64,000 bases of DNA from Ricinus communis (Eukaryota; Streptophyta; Magnoliopsida; Malpighiales; Euphorbiaceae), in contig NC_063256.1 in assembly GCF_019578655.1 (NCBI RefSeq), positions 21,056,005-21,120,004 of the forward strand, written 5' to 3'. This document shows positions 35,909 through 46,804 of this stretch, in pieces. Each line of letters starts with the position of its first letter. Within the stretch, counting starts at the first letter, position 1. The notes under the pieces are model-generated. The model saw nothing but the letters and a program-made list of their open reading frames with translations. It was not told the origin of the DNA and made no database searches. A program made the position numbers and the translations under genes.

Positions 35909-37190
35909 ATGCTAAATTTAAACTCTTTGTATGACGCATTGGAGAATGAGATCAGGAACCAAGAGAGTGCTATAAATTGGGATACCCATGCAGCCTTAGC
36001 AGCTCGAGTGGAATCGTTTTGCAGGGCTACTGATCAACTTTCCACTCCTATCCTTTCATCTCAAGATTTTTGTGAAATCTGTTGTGGTTTACATTTGAGT
36101 AATGATTATCTATTGTGCAGTGATTTTGCTCATTGTTCTTATAACTTTGAACAGGTGAATTATACGGGAAGCTGGCTAAATAACTCGTATGAAAGCACCT
36201 ATAATCAAGAATAGAGCACTCATTCACCCTTCGGATGGAGCTTAGATGGCCAAGAACCACTAGGATTTCAGCAACTATATCAGCAGCGTAGTCTTGCACC
36301 TTCAACTCAAAATGAAGAGTTAGTTTTAGAGGAGCTGATGATGAGGTTCTTTACAAGTCTTGAGGATAGATTCCAATAAATAGAGAGGGTACTTGAAAGT
36401 CAACAAGCCTCGATTGAGAACAGAGAGCATCAAGTAGGCTTGATCTTCAAGTTATTAGCTGCAGAACAATTGGAACTCCATCAAACACTACTGAATCCGA
36501 GGAACATTTGAGCGCCGTCACTTTGCGTTTAAGTGAGAATTTTTCTGGTTTATCTACTATGTTTGACGATGATGCTTATGTGCAGAAGGACTCCTTGAAC
36601 ATGAAGATAAAACTAGAAAAGGAAGAGGCAAACATGATTCCTTTGAAAGACTACCAATAGGAACGTACAGTTGATGATGCTGAGTTGTAGTTACAGAAAT
36701 TTTTGGTGGATTTTCCACAAGTCCCTTCGTTGGTGGAAGATGAGCACGAGTTATCCAATGATGAAGTCTTGGAGGAGCTCGAGTTCCTTCTAGCAAGTGA
36801 ACCAAGCGAAGGACTACAGAAAACCATTGACATTCTTGAAAAAGTTGCCCAACCGTTGATCCTTCCAATTGGTGAAACTTCAGCTTTCAAATTGGAAGAG
36901 CCCTTAGAGCATCATGACTACGTGCAACTATATGAGGAGCGAGTTTTACCCATCATATTGGCAGCGTGCTTGACAGTCGAGAGGAGGAAATTGAGAATTA
37001 TCCCTCTAAGCAGATACTTAAAGCCATTTCCTTGGAAGAAGGATGGATGGTCGTCGATCACACCCGTTTGCTTTTCACCATGAGTCCAGCTAAGAAGACT
37101 CATTACATAAAAATGAAGCGCTTTTGGGAGGCACCCCAAATTTTATTTTTCATTTTTAATATTCTAACCTTTCGTTTTGAAACATTTTAT
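35909..37190 (+). pseudogene. Gag-derived ORF of the non-autonomous Athila-like family
   Basis: Begins MLNLNSLYDALENE; a Cys/His block (CEICCGLHL) precedes VNYTGSW and NNSYESTYNQ, which follows the NPYSNTYNPGW pattern of Athila gag. Then come a Gln/Glu-rich coiled coil (LVLEELMMRF), VTLR.SEN (TLRSGK-like, a hallmark at the Athila gag-protease border) and an acidic tail (VDFPQVPS, LEELEFLLA, PLEHHDYVQLYEER). Stops at 36212, 36377 and near 36660, and a frame slip near 37010, break it. The copy at 53994-55250 shares the same blocks in the same order, so this short architecture is a family trait. Confidence 0.65.
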
Positions 37191-38971
37191 TAGTTTTAGT
37201 TTTCATATTTTATTTAATTTTAATTTTTAGTTTCGATTATTTCTTTATTTTATTATTTTCAGCTTCTACCGAGGATGCACTGAATTTCCACTACACTAGC
37301 CTCGGCAGATGATCAGGGCAGTCCCCTAGATCTTTTTATTTTCTGTATTTATTTACTTTATTTTTCGTATATGTCATGCACTTGGATTGTATTGCCTTTG
37401 TTTCTCTTAGTTGAACATCCCATGCAGGGTATCCATATCGTTTTACACTAAGGACAATGTGTTCTTTAAGTGTGGGGTGGTTATGGGTAAACCTTATAAT
37501 CTTTCTCTCTTCTATGGTTTCTAGATATATCTAAAATTGCTATCACTAGGTGTTGTGTATTGTTAGGATGTTAGGACACTGTGTCTTTATGCACTTAAGT
37601 ATGCTATTTTTGAGCTGATTGATGACTTGATTTATATAATTATAGTTACTTTTCTTTGTTGTTCATTGTCCTTGGAAAACAATTGATGGTGTTTTACACA
37701 TCAGCCCTGCCGGGTTAAACCAGTGTTATTTAATTATTTTTCGAATTGTCGAATTTTAACTTAGAACGTTGATAATGTCATATGCATGTGTTTCTTAAGT
37801 AATGATTCAATTAATGATGTTGCGAACCAATTGCACCTAACACCACACCTCAAAATGAGATTTTGAGCCAGATGAGCATTCATTATACTTATGCTCTTTA
37901 TTTTTCTTGTTTGAGTGTGCATTGTGCTTGACTTTACTTCTAGAACTTGCTTTGTAATGCTTGTTGAAGTTACATGAATATTGTGAATACCATGAGATGA
38001 TTTGAGCGATTTAGGATTCACCACATTTGACCAAAAGCCTACCCCTTTATGTTTCCATTAGTTAGCCAGTTTTGAGCCTTAACCTTTTCTTCATAATTTA
38101 CACCTATACACTTCAATTATACCATTCTTTACATTTATCTTTCCTTTACCCTTATGCTAGAATTTCTTTTTGTGATTTGCTCACCCTTATGTGGGATTAA
38201 AATGCCAGTTGCTATGTTGGTAAATTCACTAAGTCTTTTTGATATTTTAGATGCTCCCTCCGATCCAAATTGTATTTTATTCTTTACGTATGCAGCAGTT
38301 CTCTTATAAGCTGCTAGTTTATTATTCAAAAAAAAAAAAAATAAATGAGAAAAAAAAGAAGAAGAAGAAAATAAACAAAATTCTTTAATTATTTATCTTT
38401 TTATTGGATTTAGAGCATTTTCGAGTGTTATTCTACGAAGTGAGAATTTTAGTGAATAATTCCTCTTGTATTGTTAGGCATTTAATCCTTTGAGCATATA
38501 TTGTTGTTTATCGCACGAAGTCTAGCATTTTCATATTTCTTTCCTAAATCTCCATACCGTTTCCTTAGCCCCATTACAACCTTGGTAAAGACCCTTTGAT
38601 TTTGGTATTGACTTATTCACAGTAGCGAAGATATGATTTATGCGCAAGCTTATGGTGAGCGGGTTTTTGTGCATTTGCTTTGAGGGATTTATTTTTCGCC
38701 TTACATACACTTTAAGTGACTTGAGTGATCCCTATGAGGCATTGGTTTGTGATGTTTATATTGAGTTGTAATTTAAGTTATTCATGCATTAATATTATTT
38801 CCATTCTCTGTTAATGATTTGCAATTTGATTTATGATTGAGTATCCTTTAAGATGTGTTGAATACTATCTGTTGTGGACTAAGGGCATAAGCTGTAAGGA
38901 ATTGCTGACTGTAGTTTTATGAGGTGAGTTGTTAATTGCTTGAGGACAAGCAATAGCTTAAGTGTGGGGTG
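37191..38971 (+). other. Non-coding 3' part of the Athila-like element
   Basis: Starts near the GGGAGGCA motif (37125) often seen after Athila ORFs. It contains AAGTGTGGGG at 37457 and 38960, an A-rich tract at 38328-38372 and no domain. The final purine-rich signal fits a plus-strand primer. Confidence 0.6.
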
Positions 38972-39034
38972 ATAAGTTGAGAATTAAATTTAAAAGAGTT
39001 TTGATATAATAAATTGACACACTTATTGCTTGAG
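38972..39034 (+). repeat. 63-bp target duplication, right copy
   Basis: Follows directly after AGTGTGGGGTG; the Copia-A LTR then resumes with TCTTTATGAGGGG. Confidence 0.85.
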
Positions 39035-39660
39035 TCTTTATGAGGGGTATTTATACACTCACTAACCTCTTAGAGACTTTATAATGCTCCTAAAACTCAT
39101 TTAGTGCAAATTGGATGACTTGGCAAAAAGTTGCCTACAGTCATGAAAAGTGACATCGCGCTTTTTGAAAAGAGTCGTTGAAACTCCAACAGCTATAGAC
39201 ACATGGCTATGACTTGGTGGCTAAAGTTGCAATGATCACTGACATCGCAATAAATGTCAAAACTGCCCTCGAGCTAGAATGTCAAGCTCGCGCTTGGCTT
39301 GGGCGCGCTCAGAAGCACCTCGTGCTTCTCATCGTGTAAATGCCTGCTATATTGGATCTTTTGTTCCCAATTGCACCGCCCTCGTGCTTCTTGAGGTGTT
39401 GACTTATTGACTACCAGGTGTTTCTTTATCCTTGAGGGATTACCAGACGGTCTTCCTTCGTGGCTGGTCAACTTTGACCATATAAAAAGTGACCTCACGC
39501 TTTTCAAGACATTTTGCAATCCTTACTTGACAGCTTGAGGAAACCTTGCCTTATGATTGAACCCTGAATGCATTGTCAAATAGACACTCAAACATGATAT
39601 TATCCATAAGCAATTTGGATGTTAAAATCAAAATAGAGATCAATTGACCTTAGGTCAACA

Positions 39661-40126
39661 ATCTCTCTCTTATTTATTATAACAACCAAATTGATTAGAC
39701 GGATAAAATTAAATGTTTACAAGTGCAATTAGTAACTAATGCATAGGATTCAAAAGATAGAAGGATATTTCTTTGAGTTCTTTAGCAAGAAAGCAAGAAG
39801 GGTCATAATTATTTAGACTAAAATGCTCCCCTTAATGTGATATTCCTTTTTATCTTTATTTCTCCCCTTTAATTGTTGTCCTTATTTTATTTTTTAAATA
39901 ATCAATTGTGTCACTTTCTCCTCATTTGGCAAAAGCAAAAAGATAGATAATGAGAAAAGATAGAAGTCATAACATAAGAGGAAAATTAAGGAAATGAGAG
40001 TTCATTAATAATAAAAAATAAAAACAAAGAAAAACTATGTGATCAAAGAGAAACTAATGTGTGAGAGCAAACAAATTTAAAGAAAAGAAACAAAAGAGAA
40101 CAAAATAAAAGAATAAGAAGGACGGG
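39661..40126 (-). other. Copia-A 3' untranslated part before the 3' LTR
   Basis: Element-strand purine-rich run (AAGAGAGAGAT, 39660-39672) immediately upstream of the LTR is the likely polypurine tract. The rest is AT-rich and non-coding. Confidence 0.55.
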
Positions 40127-41247
40127 TCAATATTCTTCTTCATGCTCCTCTTCCTCTTCAACTATAGGCTTCTTTCCTTTGCCTCTACTACTTGAACTAG
40201 CATGAGTAGGGAAACTAGTGCTTCTTCTTCCTCTTCTTCCTAATCTTCAACATGGAAATGATGGATCTTGCAGAATTTTTGAATTTCTACCAAGTCCGTA
40301 TGCAAATGATGAAGGTAGTTCCAAGTTCTCTCCATTTGGTTGAGAACCTTATCTTTGAAAGAGAGAGAGGATTGGCCTTTATAGGTAGAAATAGTAGTTC
40401 ACTTGGGATTTTGTGGTCCTTTTTTCTCTTTTTCCTATCATTTACAAATCTCCAATAATCAAGAAGAACTCACCATCCATTTCTCACTTAGGGCCAAGAT
40501 GAATCACTTTTGCATGCTCAAAGAAAGGTAGACCTAAGAAGATGGTAGTTATTGGAGGGGTGAGATAGGTTTTATTGAGAAGGGTAAGGAGTTGAAGGTG
40601 TTTTGCTATTTTTGTGATGTGGGACACACAAGAATATCCCCTTTTAATGTGTACCTAAAGTGAAAGAGGTGGTCAAGAAAGAATTTTTTGAGGTTAGGAT
40701 TCTTTTACTGGAATGATTGCCTCCAACATCCATACAAGGGATAACATGGTGATGAGATTACCTCAAAAGGATCTTCTTTTTCTTTATGCCATATGCACTA
40801 TCCAATGCGAGAGTGACTTGAGGTCTCTAGAGAGGGAGTCTTTGGTATAGGTTTCTTTGGTTTTGTCCCCAAAATTGGAAAGGGGAGAAAGGTATTTTAA
40901 CAAAATTATTTATGATTCTCATAAGGCCTCTCTCTTGAAATCTAAAACTGGAGGACAAATGGGTTCTAGAAAGGTTCTTTTTCTCTCCAAACATCCTAAA
41001 CTCTATCCCATACTACTAATCACCATCACTCTTTTTATTAATCACCAAAGAGGAGAGAAAATGTTTTAGTGAGATTTTCGTACCCTATGTCTAAATATTA
41101 TGGTAGAAATAAGTCTCTTAAATCCACATTATCTAATAATGTATTGATCTTTTGAGACACTCCAAGCTAGATAATAAATTCTTCATAAAATAATCGATTG
41201 GCTTGAACCTTTTTCCCCTTTATTGTCATAAACATTATCCTTGCCTC

Positions 41248-43325
41248 TATTGGGAATTGATACTAAAATATAAGAAAAGGCATAACAAAAGTAATTTAAA
41301 ATTTTTCTCAATTCCCAACAAGGATCTTTTTGATTAAGATAGTCATAATATACAAAACAAGCAAAAAATGGAGAAGGCTTACAAAGGGAATTTTTGCCCA
41401 ATCTAAGGAGTACTTCTTGCTCTGTTGATTCTTGATTCTTCAATGACGATTGATGCACTTTAAAGCTACTAAAGTGACCAGCTTTTTTTTGGTGATCCAC
41501 ACAAGCTTCTAAGCAAAGATCTTACTGTACCATTTTTAGGAGATAGATAAAAGATGTAGGAGATTGAATGCTAGTTCCAAGTAAGGGGAATGAATCAATT
41601 AATCTTATTGATTGATTCACCCAGGGTAAACTTCTCAAGAAAACATTGCTCTCTCTTATATGTGCCACCAACCTTCAACCTTAATCCCTTGACCTTGCTA
41701 CCCCATATGCATGTCCTCCTATATATATGGCCTTTAACTAAAGTCTTTAAAGGTTTAAGATTTCTAAAAAATCCTAACTTACTTTAAGTTGGATTTTGTT
41801 ATCCTAAATAGACTTTAATAAATATAACAACTAATCCATGAATAATAAATCCATCATAGGCCCATTATACAAGGCCCACTAGCTCTTAATTAATTAACCT
41901 TTAATTAGGCTTAATAAATATGAGCTTAAGTCCAATATTTAAAGCTTCATGTTAATCCTCACTTAAAGCCTATTTGTGTGTGACCCAAAAGGTTCCTAAC
42001 ATGTTGGCAATGAGTATGGATTATGGATTAAACTCCTTTAGTTCAATATTAATTCTCTAATATAACTTAATCTATATTCATAGATCAAGATTGGTATCTA
42101 GCAATGCATCATGATCACCCAAATGCGTAGGAATGATTGAAGTACTTTAATCAACCTATATAGTGAACAATTTTACAATGTAATTCGATCCTTTCATTGT
42201 ACTTTTATCCCAATTGATTCATAGAGCATGATGCAAGTGTCAACTTTATAATTAAACCAATCATATTTGTTATGGATAATTGCATATACCATCTTGGATA
42301 AGATCTATGAAACACTTTTTATAATCTTTATTCATACAACCCTGGCCAAGAATTTACATGTTAAATCATATCAAGAATCATTAGGATAAGGTCCCATGAC
42401 ATATTACCTTGGGCAATGAATTCTTTATTGATAACTTATTATCTTCATATGACTCTTACTATACCCAATGACTATCCTTTAAGTGCTCCATGGATAGAAG
42501 AATATAAGATAGTATCAAAGTACAGTAATCCTCATATAAGATAATACACTATTATCTCAAGCTATGAATCGCATCTTACATGATTGTCATAAGAGTATTG
42601 TCCATAGACACTTAGGATAAATCTCATATGGACTACTCAATGGGGTCGTGTTCAATGAACTTGTTCTTGTAACAAGTTCAATAAATTCTTTATTGTTAAC
42701 TTATTATCTTCATATGACTCTTACTATACCCACCTTTTAGCGCTCCATGGATAAGAGAGCATAAGATAGTATCAAAGTATAGTAATCCTCATATAAGATA
42801 ATACACTATTATCTCAAGTCTATGGATCATGTCTTAAATGATTATCATAAGAGTATTGTCCATAGACACTTATGGAGAATTTTATATGGACTGCTTAGTA
42901 GGGTCATATTCAATGAACTTGTTCTTGTAATAAGAACTCATATGCTTATCTCAGAATCCCTATTCCTAAACCTCGTGAGACAGATTGCTTACTTCATAAG
43001 TAAGTGATAACACATTATGGTAGTCTCGAGCATTTGATCAATATTCAACATTCAATATCTAATTCTTGATCAAACATTGACTATGTACAAAGTCTAGAAA
43101 AGTATGTAATGAGAACCTCATCATTGTAAACTCGCTTTATAATTTCTCTTATATTTAATTCTATGGTGTTCCTCTCTAACGATTTGGATTATTCCTTGAT
43201 AATACCTGACTACTCATACCATTAGAGTCAAATAATGCCTGTAGTATAATTGTATGCCATTAGTATAATGTATAAATTAACACAGATCATCTGATAACTC
43301 TTTGTCTTTAGGGCGTACTCTAATA
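41248..43325 (-). repeat. 3' LTR of Copia-B
   Basis: 2078 bp; edges TATTGGGAATTG and CTCTAATA (element ends originally TGTTAGAG...CCCAACA). It is 301 bases longer than its partner, chiefly because of an internal tandem duplication. Confidence 0.85.
42416..42945 (-). repeat. 265-bp tandem duplication inside the Copia-B 3' LTR
   Basis: TTCTTTATTG and the following TTATTATCTTCATATGACTC occur at 42421 and again at 42686. The rest of the unit, including ATTGTCCATAGACACTTA, also repeats with a few per cent difference. The 5' LTR has a single copy at about 50410-50670. Confidence 0.85.
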
Positions 43326-45959
43326 ATCTCCCACTTGCACTAAAGCCTATTTAAGCCAATCATCATGGTATCCAATATCGAAATCTTTCTTATGATGATC
43401 ATGTCCTTGCTAGGTTAAATGGCTTTGTTGGAGGATCAACTTTTTTATTCTTAATGGGTATTTGTTTTATCTTTATATTTTACTAATAAGTCATTTATTG
43501 GTAATGCTTCAACGCAATATTTTGGATCGCGTAAGAGATCTTGGTTCTTTGAAAATGACTATTGTCTATCTAACTCTTTAGGTCAATAATACTTAAGAAC
43601 CACATATTATTCTTAAAAAGAATATTAAAGATCCAAACATCTCTTATATATTGCCTTAAATATAATAAGATGTATTGAGCTCAAGTTGTAAGAATGACCT
43701 TTTAGAACTCTTTCCAAAAGTCATATTTTCTTTTTAAACATGAAATGCATCCATCTTGTGAGTTTATTCTATGTGATGCACAATCAACATTTAGAATAAC
43801 TATAAATTCTAGGACACAACATGACATATGTACATAATAGAATATCATGCTTTCGTATAAATCATTTTATTAATAATCTCTTTCTCACTGAGTGTTTATG
43901 GCACATATCTTTTGAAATATATATGCCATAAGATATCGCCAAGAATCTTTCTTTAATTCTCCATGTTAAACCTTTTAATATATATGTCTACATACAAATT
44001 CGAATTGGTTTCTGGTCCTGGTCAGAGACAATTGTGTTCGCCCAGGCGGTCCAACAGGAGATCCCTTATGGAATATGTAATTATATCTCATTGTTGATGA
44101 GACTAATACATTAAGAACTATTATTTGAAATTAATTCTTAGAATTGGCATCAAGCTATAAGATTCTATTATAGATACCATATTATTAAACCAAGTGAAGA
44201 TTGTGGTGGATCCATCTAAAGGGATGAGATCCATTAAAGTGCAAGTGAGTTTTTGAGGAAAAACTAATATGGAAATCTTTGCCTAAAGGTTGAGTAAAGA
44301 AAATGTGACAACTTGGCCTAGAGAAGCGGTCTGATGAGGGCGGGAAGTGGACGCCGGGGCAAGGATAGGATGCCTGGACAAGGAGCGGCTTCTGGCAAGC
44401 TTCAAGGATGGCAACACTCTAAAGTAAGGGGATATGCGAATGAATCGAATTGCACCTTGAAATGGGGCAGGGAATGGTTGATAGCATATATATAAAGAGT
44501 TGGAACTAATCATATGAGGCGCCTTTTGGTTGTTTAGCTGTGGAATTATAGGAACTACAAAGTGAAATGTGCTTTGGTTCAGGGAGATTTCAGGATGAGT
44601 GACCTGCTGGGAAGTTCTCGAATCCACCAAGAGGACAAAACCGTGAGGCCAATGGGGGCTAAAGCAGATAATATCTCATGTGATCTGGTTCCAAGTTGTT
44701 ACAGAAAATTTAATAAGTTACATACTTAATCAAGGGGTTGATTAGTAATATAATTATAAGTATCAATCCAAGTAGAATAAACAAGTGCATATGAAGGGGT
44801 TAGTGGGAGTATAGTAATGTTTCCTAATATTACATGTTGTGGACATATAGATAAAGGGAAAGTAACAAATCCTTTATCATGAGTCTATCAAGACTTATAA
44901 ATCCATAAAGAATTAAAACATGTAGTTTACTTTCTAGGATTGAGATCTATAAAGTTAGATGCTTTAGATTGCATAAATGTTCTAAACTTCATTTATCCTA
45001 CTACATACCAAAAATTATGTATATGATTAGCTTAAGGTTGTGCATCATATGCTAGGCACCTTCAAGCTTTGTTCCATTTAAATATTAGTTTGTTTATCTT
45101 GATCTCTATCAAGATCTATCAAACTCTCACTACTTCTTTTAGAAAACTCTTTTTCCTTGAAAGACAACATATTCTAAGCAAACACTTTTGTTTCAAGAGT
45201 GTGATAGTTTGATATTGTAAAGTCCTTTTGGATATCTTACAAACTTGCATTTATTAGATCAAGCCTTTTAGCTTTGTCTAATTATGCATGTTTCTCTGAA
45301 ACATTACATACTAGTCTATATCATATATAGACTTTATTATGATCAATGGAACATATTGGAGTTAATGGTTATAAGAGTATATATCCTATGAGAAGGCTTG
45401 CAACTCTATTTATTGATATAACTATGCTTCACAAAGTTAGGTTTCATCATCTTATGAAACTTTATCAATTTGAGTAATTGTAAGTTATAGACATTATAGT
45501 GATGATCCAAGTATTCCATATCATATGATCTAATCTTGATATGATACTTTATCATAACTCTTCCTAAAAGCAAGCATACATCCTATGTATCGATAAGGAA
45601 TTCGACATATATGTCTTTCTTAAAGACAACTTGATTATAATATTGATTTATAAGATTTATAAGTTACATAACTTGTTTATATTACTTATTTTTCTTAATA
45701 TCAATAATATAATCCTTATGCCTATTTAGGATTGCTTTAGGTTTATCACAATAGGAATTTGTTTTCTTACTTTCATACAAATTTTTATATGAGTTTCTAG
45801 AAATATAAATCATTTAACTGAATAAGGCAACAATTGCCTAATATTATTAAATGAAATAATAGCAACAATTATTCTAGAAATAGAACTAATAAAAATTATT
45901 AAATTCTTAATAAAGAAAACAAAACAAATCACTAAACTAAATGGCAACAATTGCCTTCA
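43326..45959 (-). other. Copia-B interior without recognisable pol
   Basis: AT-rich with many stops in all frames. The stretch near 43330-43410 looks like the 3' end of a copia polyprotein region; nothing else is identifiable apart from the Cassandra-type LTR. The pol genes appear to be lost or replaced. Confidence 0.5.
44304..44703 (+). mobile_element. Cassandra-type TRIM solo LTR with 5S rRNA-like segment
   Basis: A 400-bp unit starting TGTGACAAC and ending GTTGTTACA, flanked by GAAAA on both sides (44299-44303, 44704-44708). About 44551-44630 follows the 3' half of plant 5S rRNA: GAACTAC...GTGCTTTGG, then AGGATGAGTGACCTGCTGGG and AAGTTCTCG. It continues as ACAAAACCGTGAGG, then GCTAAAGCAGATAATATC, as in known Cassandra LTRs. 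Cassandra is a small non-coding LTR retrotransposon family carrying Pol III 5S promoter sequence in its LTRs. Only one LTR and no interior are present, so recombination has removed the rest. Confidence 0.8.
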
Positions 45960-46804
45960 AGCTAGTCTATTCCTTCTTTTCAAAATTAGAAGCTTGTTCT
46001 TGCTTTTTATGCTTCAAAGTAGTAGATAAACCTTGTAATTCATTCTCCTATGTCCTTCCTTCTCAAAATGGTGACACTTTCTTTTATCCTTATTGATACC
46101 TCCAATAACCTTTAAGGCTTTCTTAGACTTGTGAACTTTCTTTCCTTTTTTTTCTTAGACTTACTCTTAGTAGTCTTAGAAGGTTCTACCATTAGAAAAA
46201 CTCCCTTTTGCTTCTTTGTGGGGCCCCGCAGTCTTTAACATATTAATAAGTTTGAGTATCGTAGTATCCAATTTATTCATTTGAAAATTCATAACAAACT
46301 GCGAATAACTGTTAGGTAGAGATTGAAAAATTAAGTTTACACTTAATTCATGGTCTATCATAAAACCAAGACGCCCTAGATGTTCAATATATCCAAGCAT
46401 GTTTAGTCCATGTCCATTCATAGGTGCACCTTTAGCCATCTTGCATCAGAACAGATCTTTTAAGGTCTCATACCTTTCAGTGCTTGACTACTCATCAAAC
46501 ATTTTCTTCAAATGTAACGTGATAGTCTGAGCATCCATATTCTCATGTTGTCTTTATAGTTCGAAGTCATACTTCCTGAAATCACATAAACAACTTGGTC
46601 ATCATATTCTTCACGCTTTTTGTACTATTGGACCACCTTCTCGGGTGCATCTACGGCAAGGAGATACAATGGAGGTGTGTCTAGCACATAAAGCTTCTTT
46701 TTTTGTTTGAGAATAATTCTCACATTGTGATGCCAATGAAGAAAGTTTGGCCCAGTAAGCTTGTTAGTGTTAAGGATAATACGCAAAGATAGATTGTCAC
46801 TCAT
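45960..46804 (-). pseudogene. Copia-B gag
   Basis: Starts MSDNLSLRIILNTNKLTGPN, the usual opening of copia gag. After frame breaks it has the block GYIEHLGRLGFMIDHEL, LIFQSLPNSYSQFVMNFQMN and LINMLKTA (46176-46439), matching the UBN2/Retrotran_gag_2 family. A basic region follows, then a degraded zinc knuckle (CHHFEKEGHRRMN, about 46040). Stops at 46624 and near 46475 disable it. It would build the particle for a non-autonomous element. Confidence 0.75.

Larger units (their letters stand above)
34238..38971 (+). mobile_element. Athila-like Ty3/gypsy element with a single LTR
   Basis: 5' LTR 34238-35733 (TGATGTGC...CTATCA), a tRNA-Asp primer-binding site, a short gag-like ORF (35909-37190) and a long non-coding 3' part ending in the Athila/Tat-type purine-rich signal AGTGTGGGG (38961-38969). 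No 3' LTR follows: at most the first few bases (TGAT) are shared with the flank. Instead of a 5-bp duplication, 63 bases of target are repeated on both sides. No protease, RT or integrase, so non-autonomous. Confidence 0.85.
33722..39660 (-). repeat. 3' LTR of Copia-A, split by an Athila-like element
   Basis: 33722-34237 and 39035-39660 together align with 61273-62429 (1142 against 1157 bases). The 63 bases at 34175-34237 are repeated at 38972-39034 on the other side of the insertion. The 39150-39500 part is relatively GC-rich with dyads such as GCTCGCGC and GCGCGCTC. Confidence 0.85.

Noticed and set aside
36048..36305. - strand frame in the Athila-like element
   Set aside because: Antisense of the gag-derived ORF; the + strand reading carries the recognisable motifs.
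36703..37083. Start of an Athila reverse transcriptase in the tail of the Athila-like ORF
   Set aside because: No RT motif is present; the similarity is limited to a few acidic and Leu/Tyr-rich words.
44283..44630. 115-codon - strand frame
   Set aside because: Antisense of the Cassandra-type LTR, including the 5S-like segment; not a protein gene.
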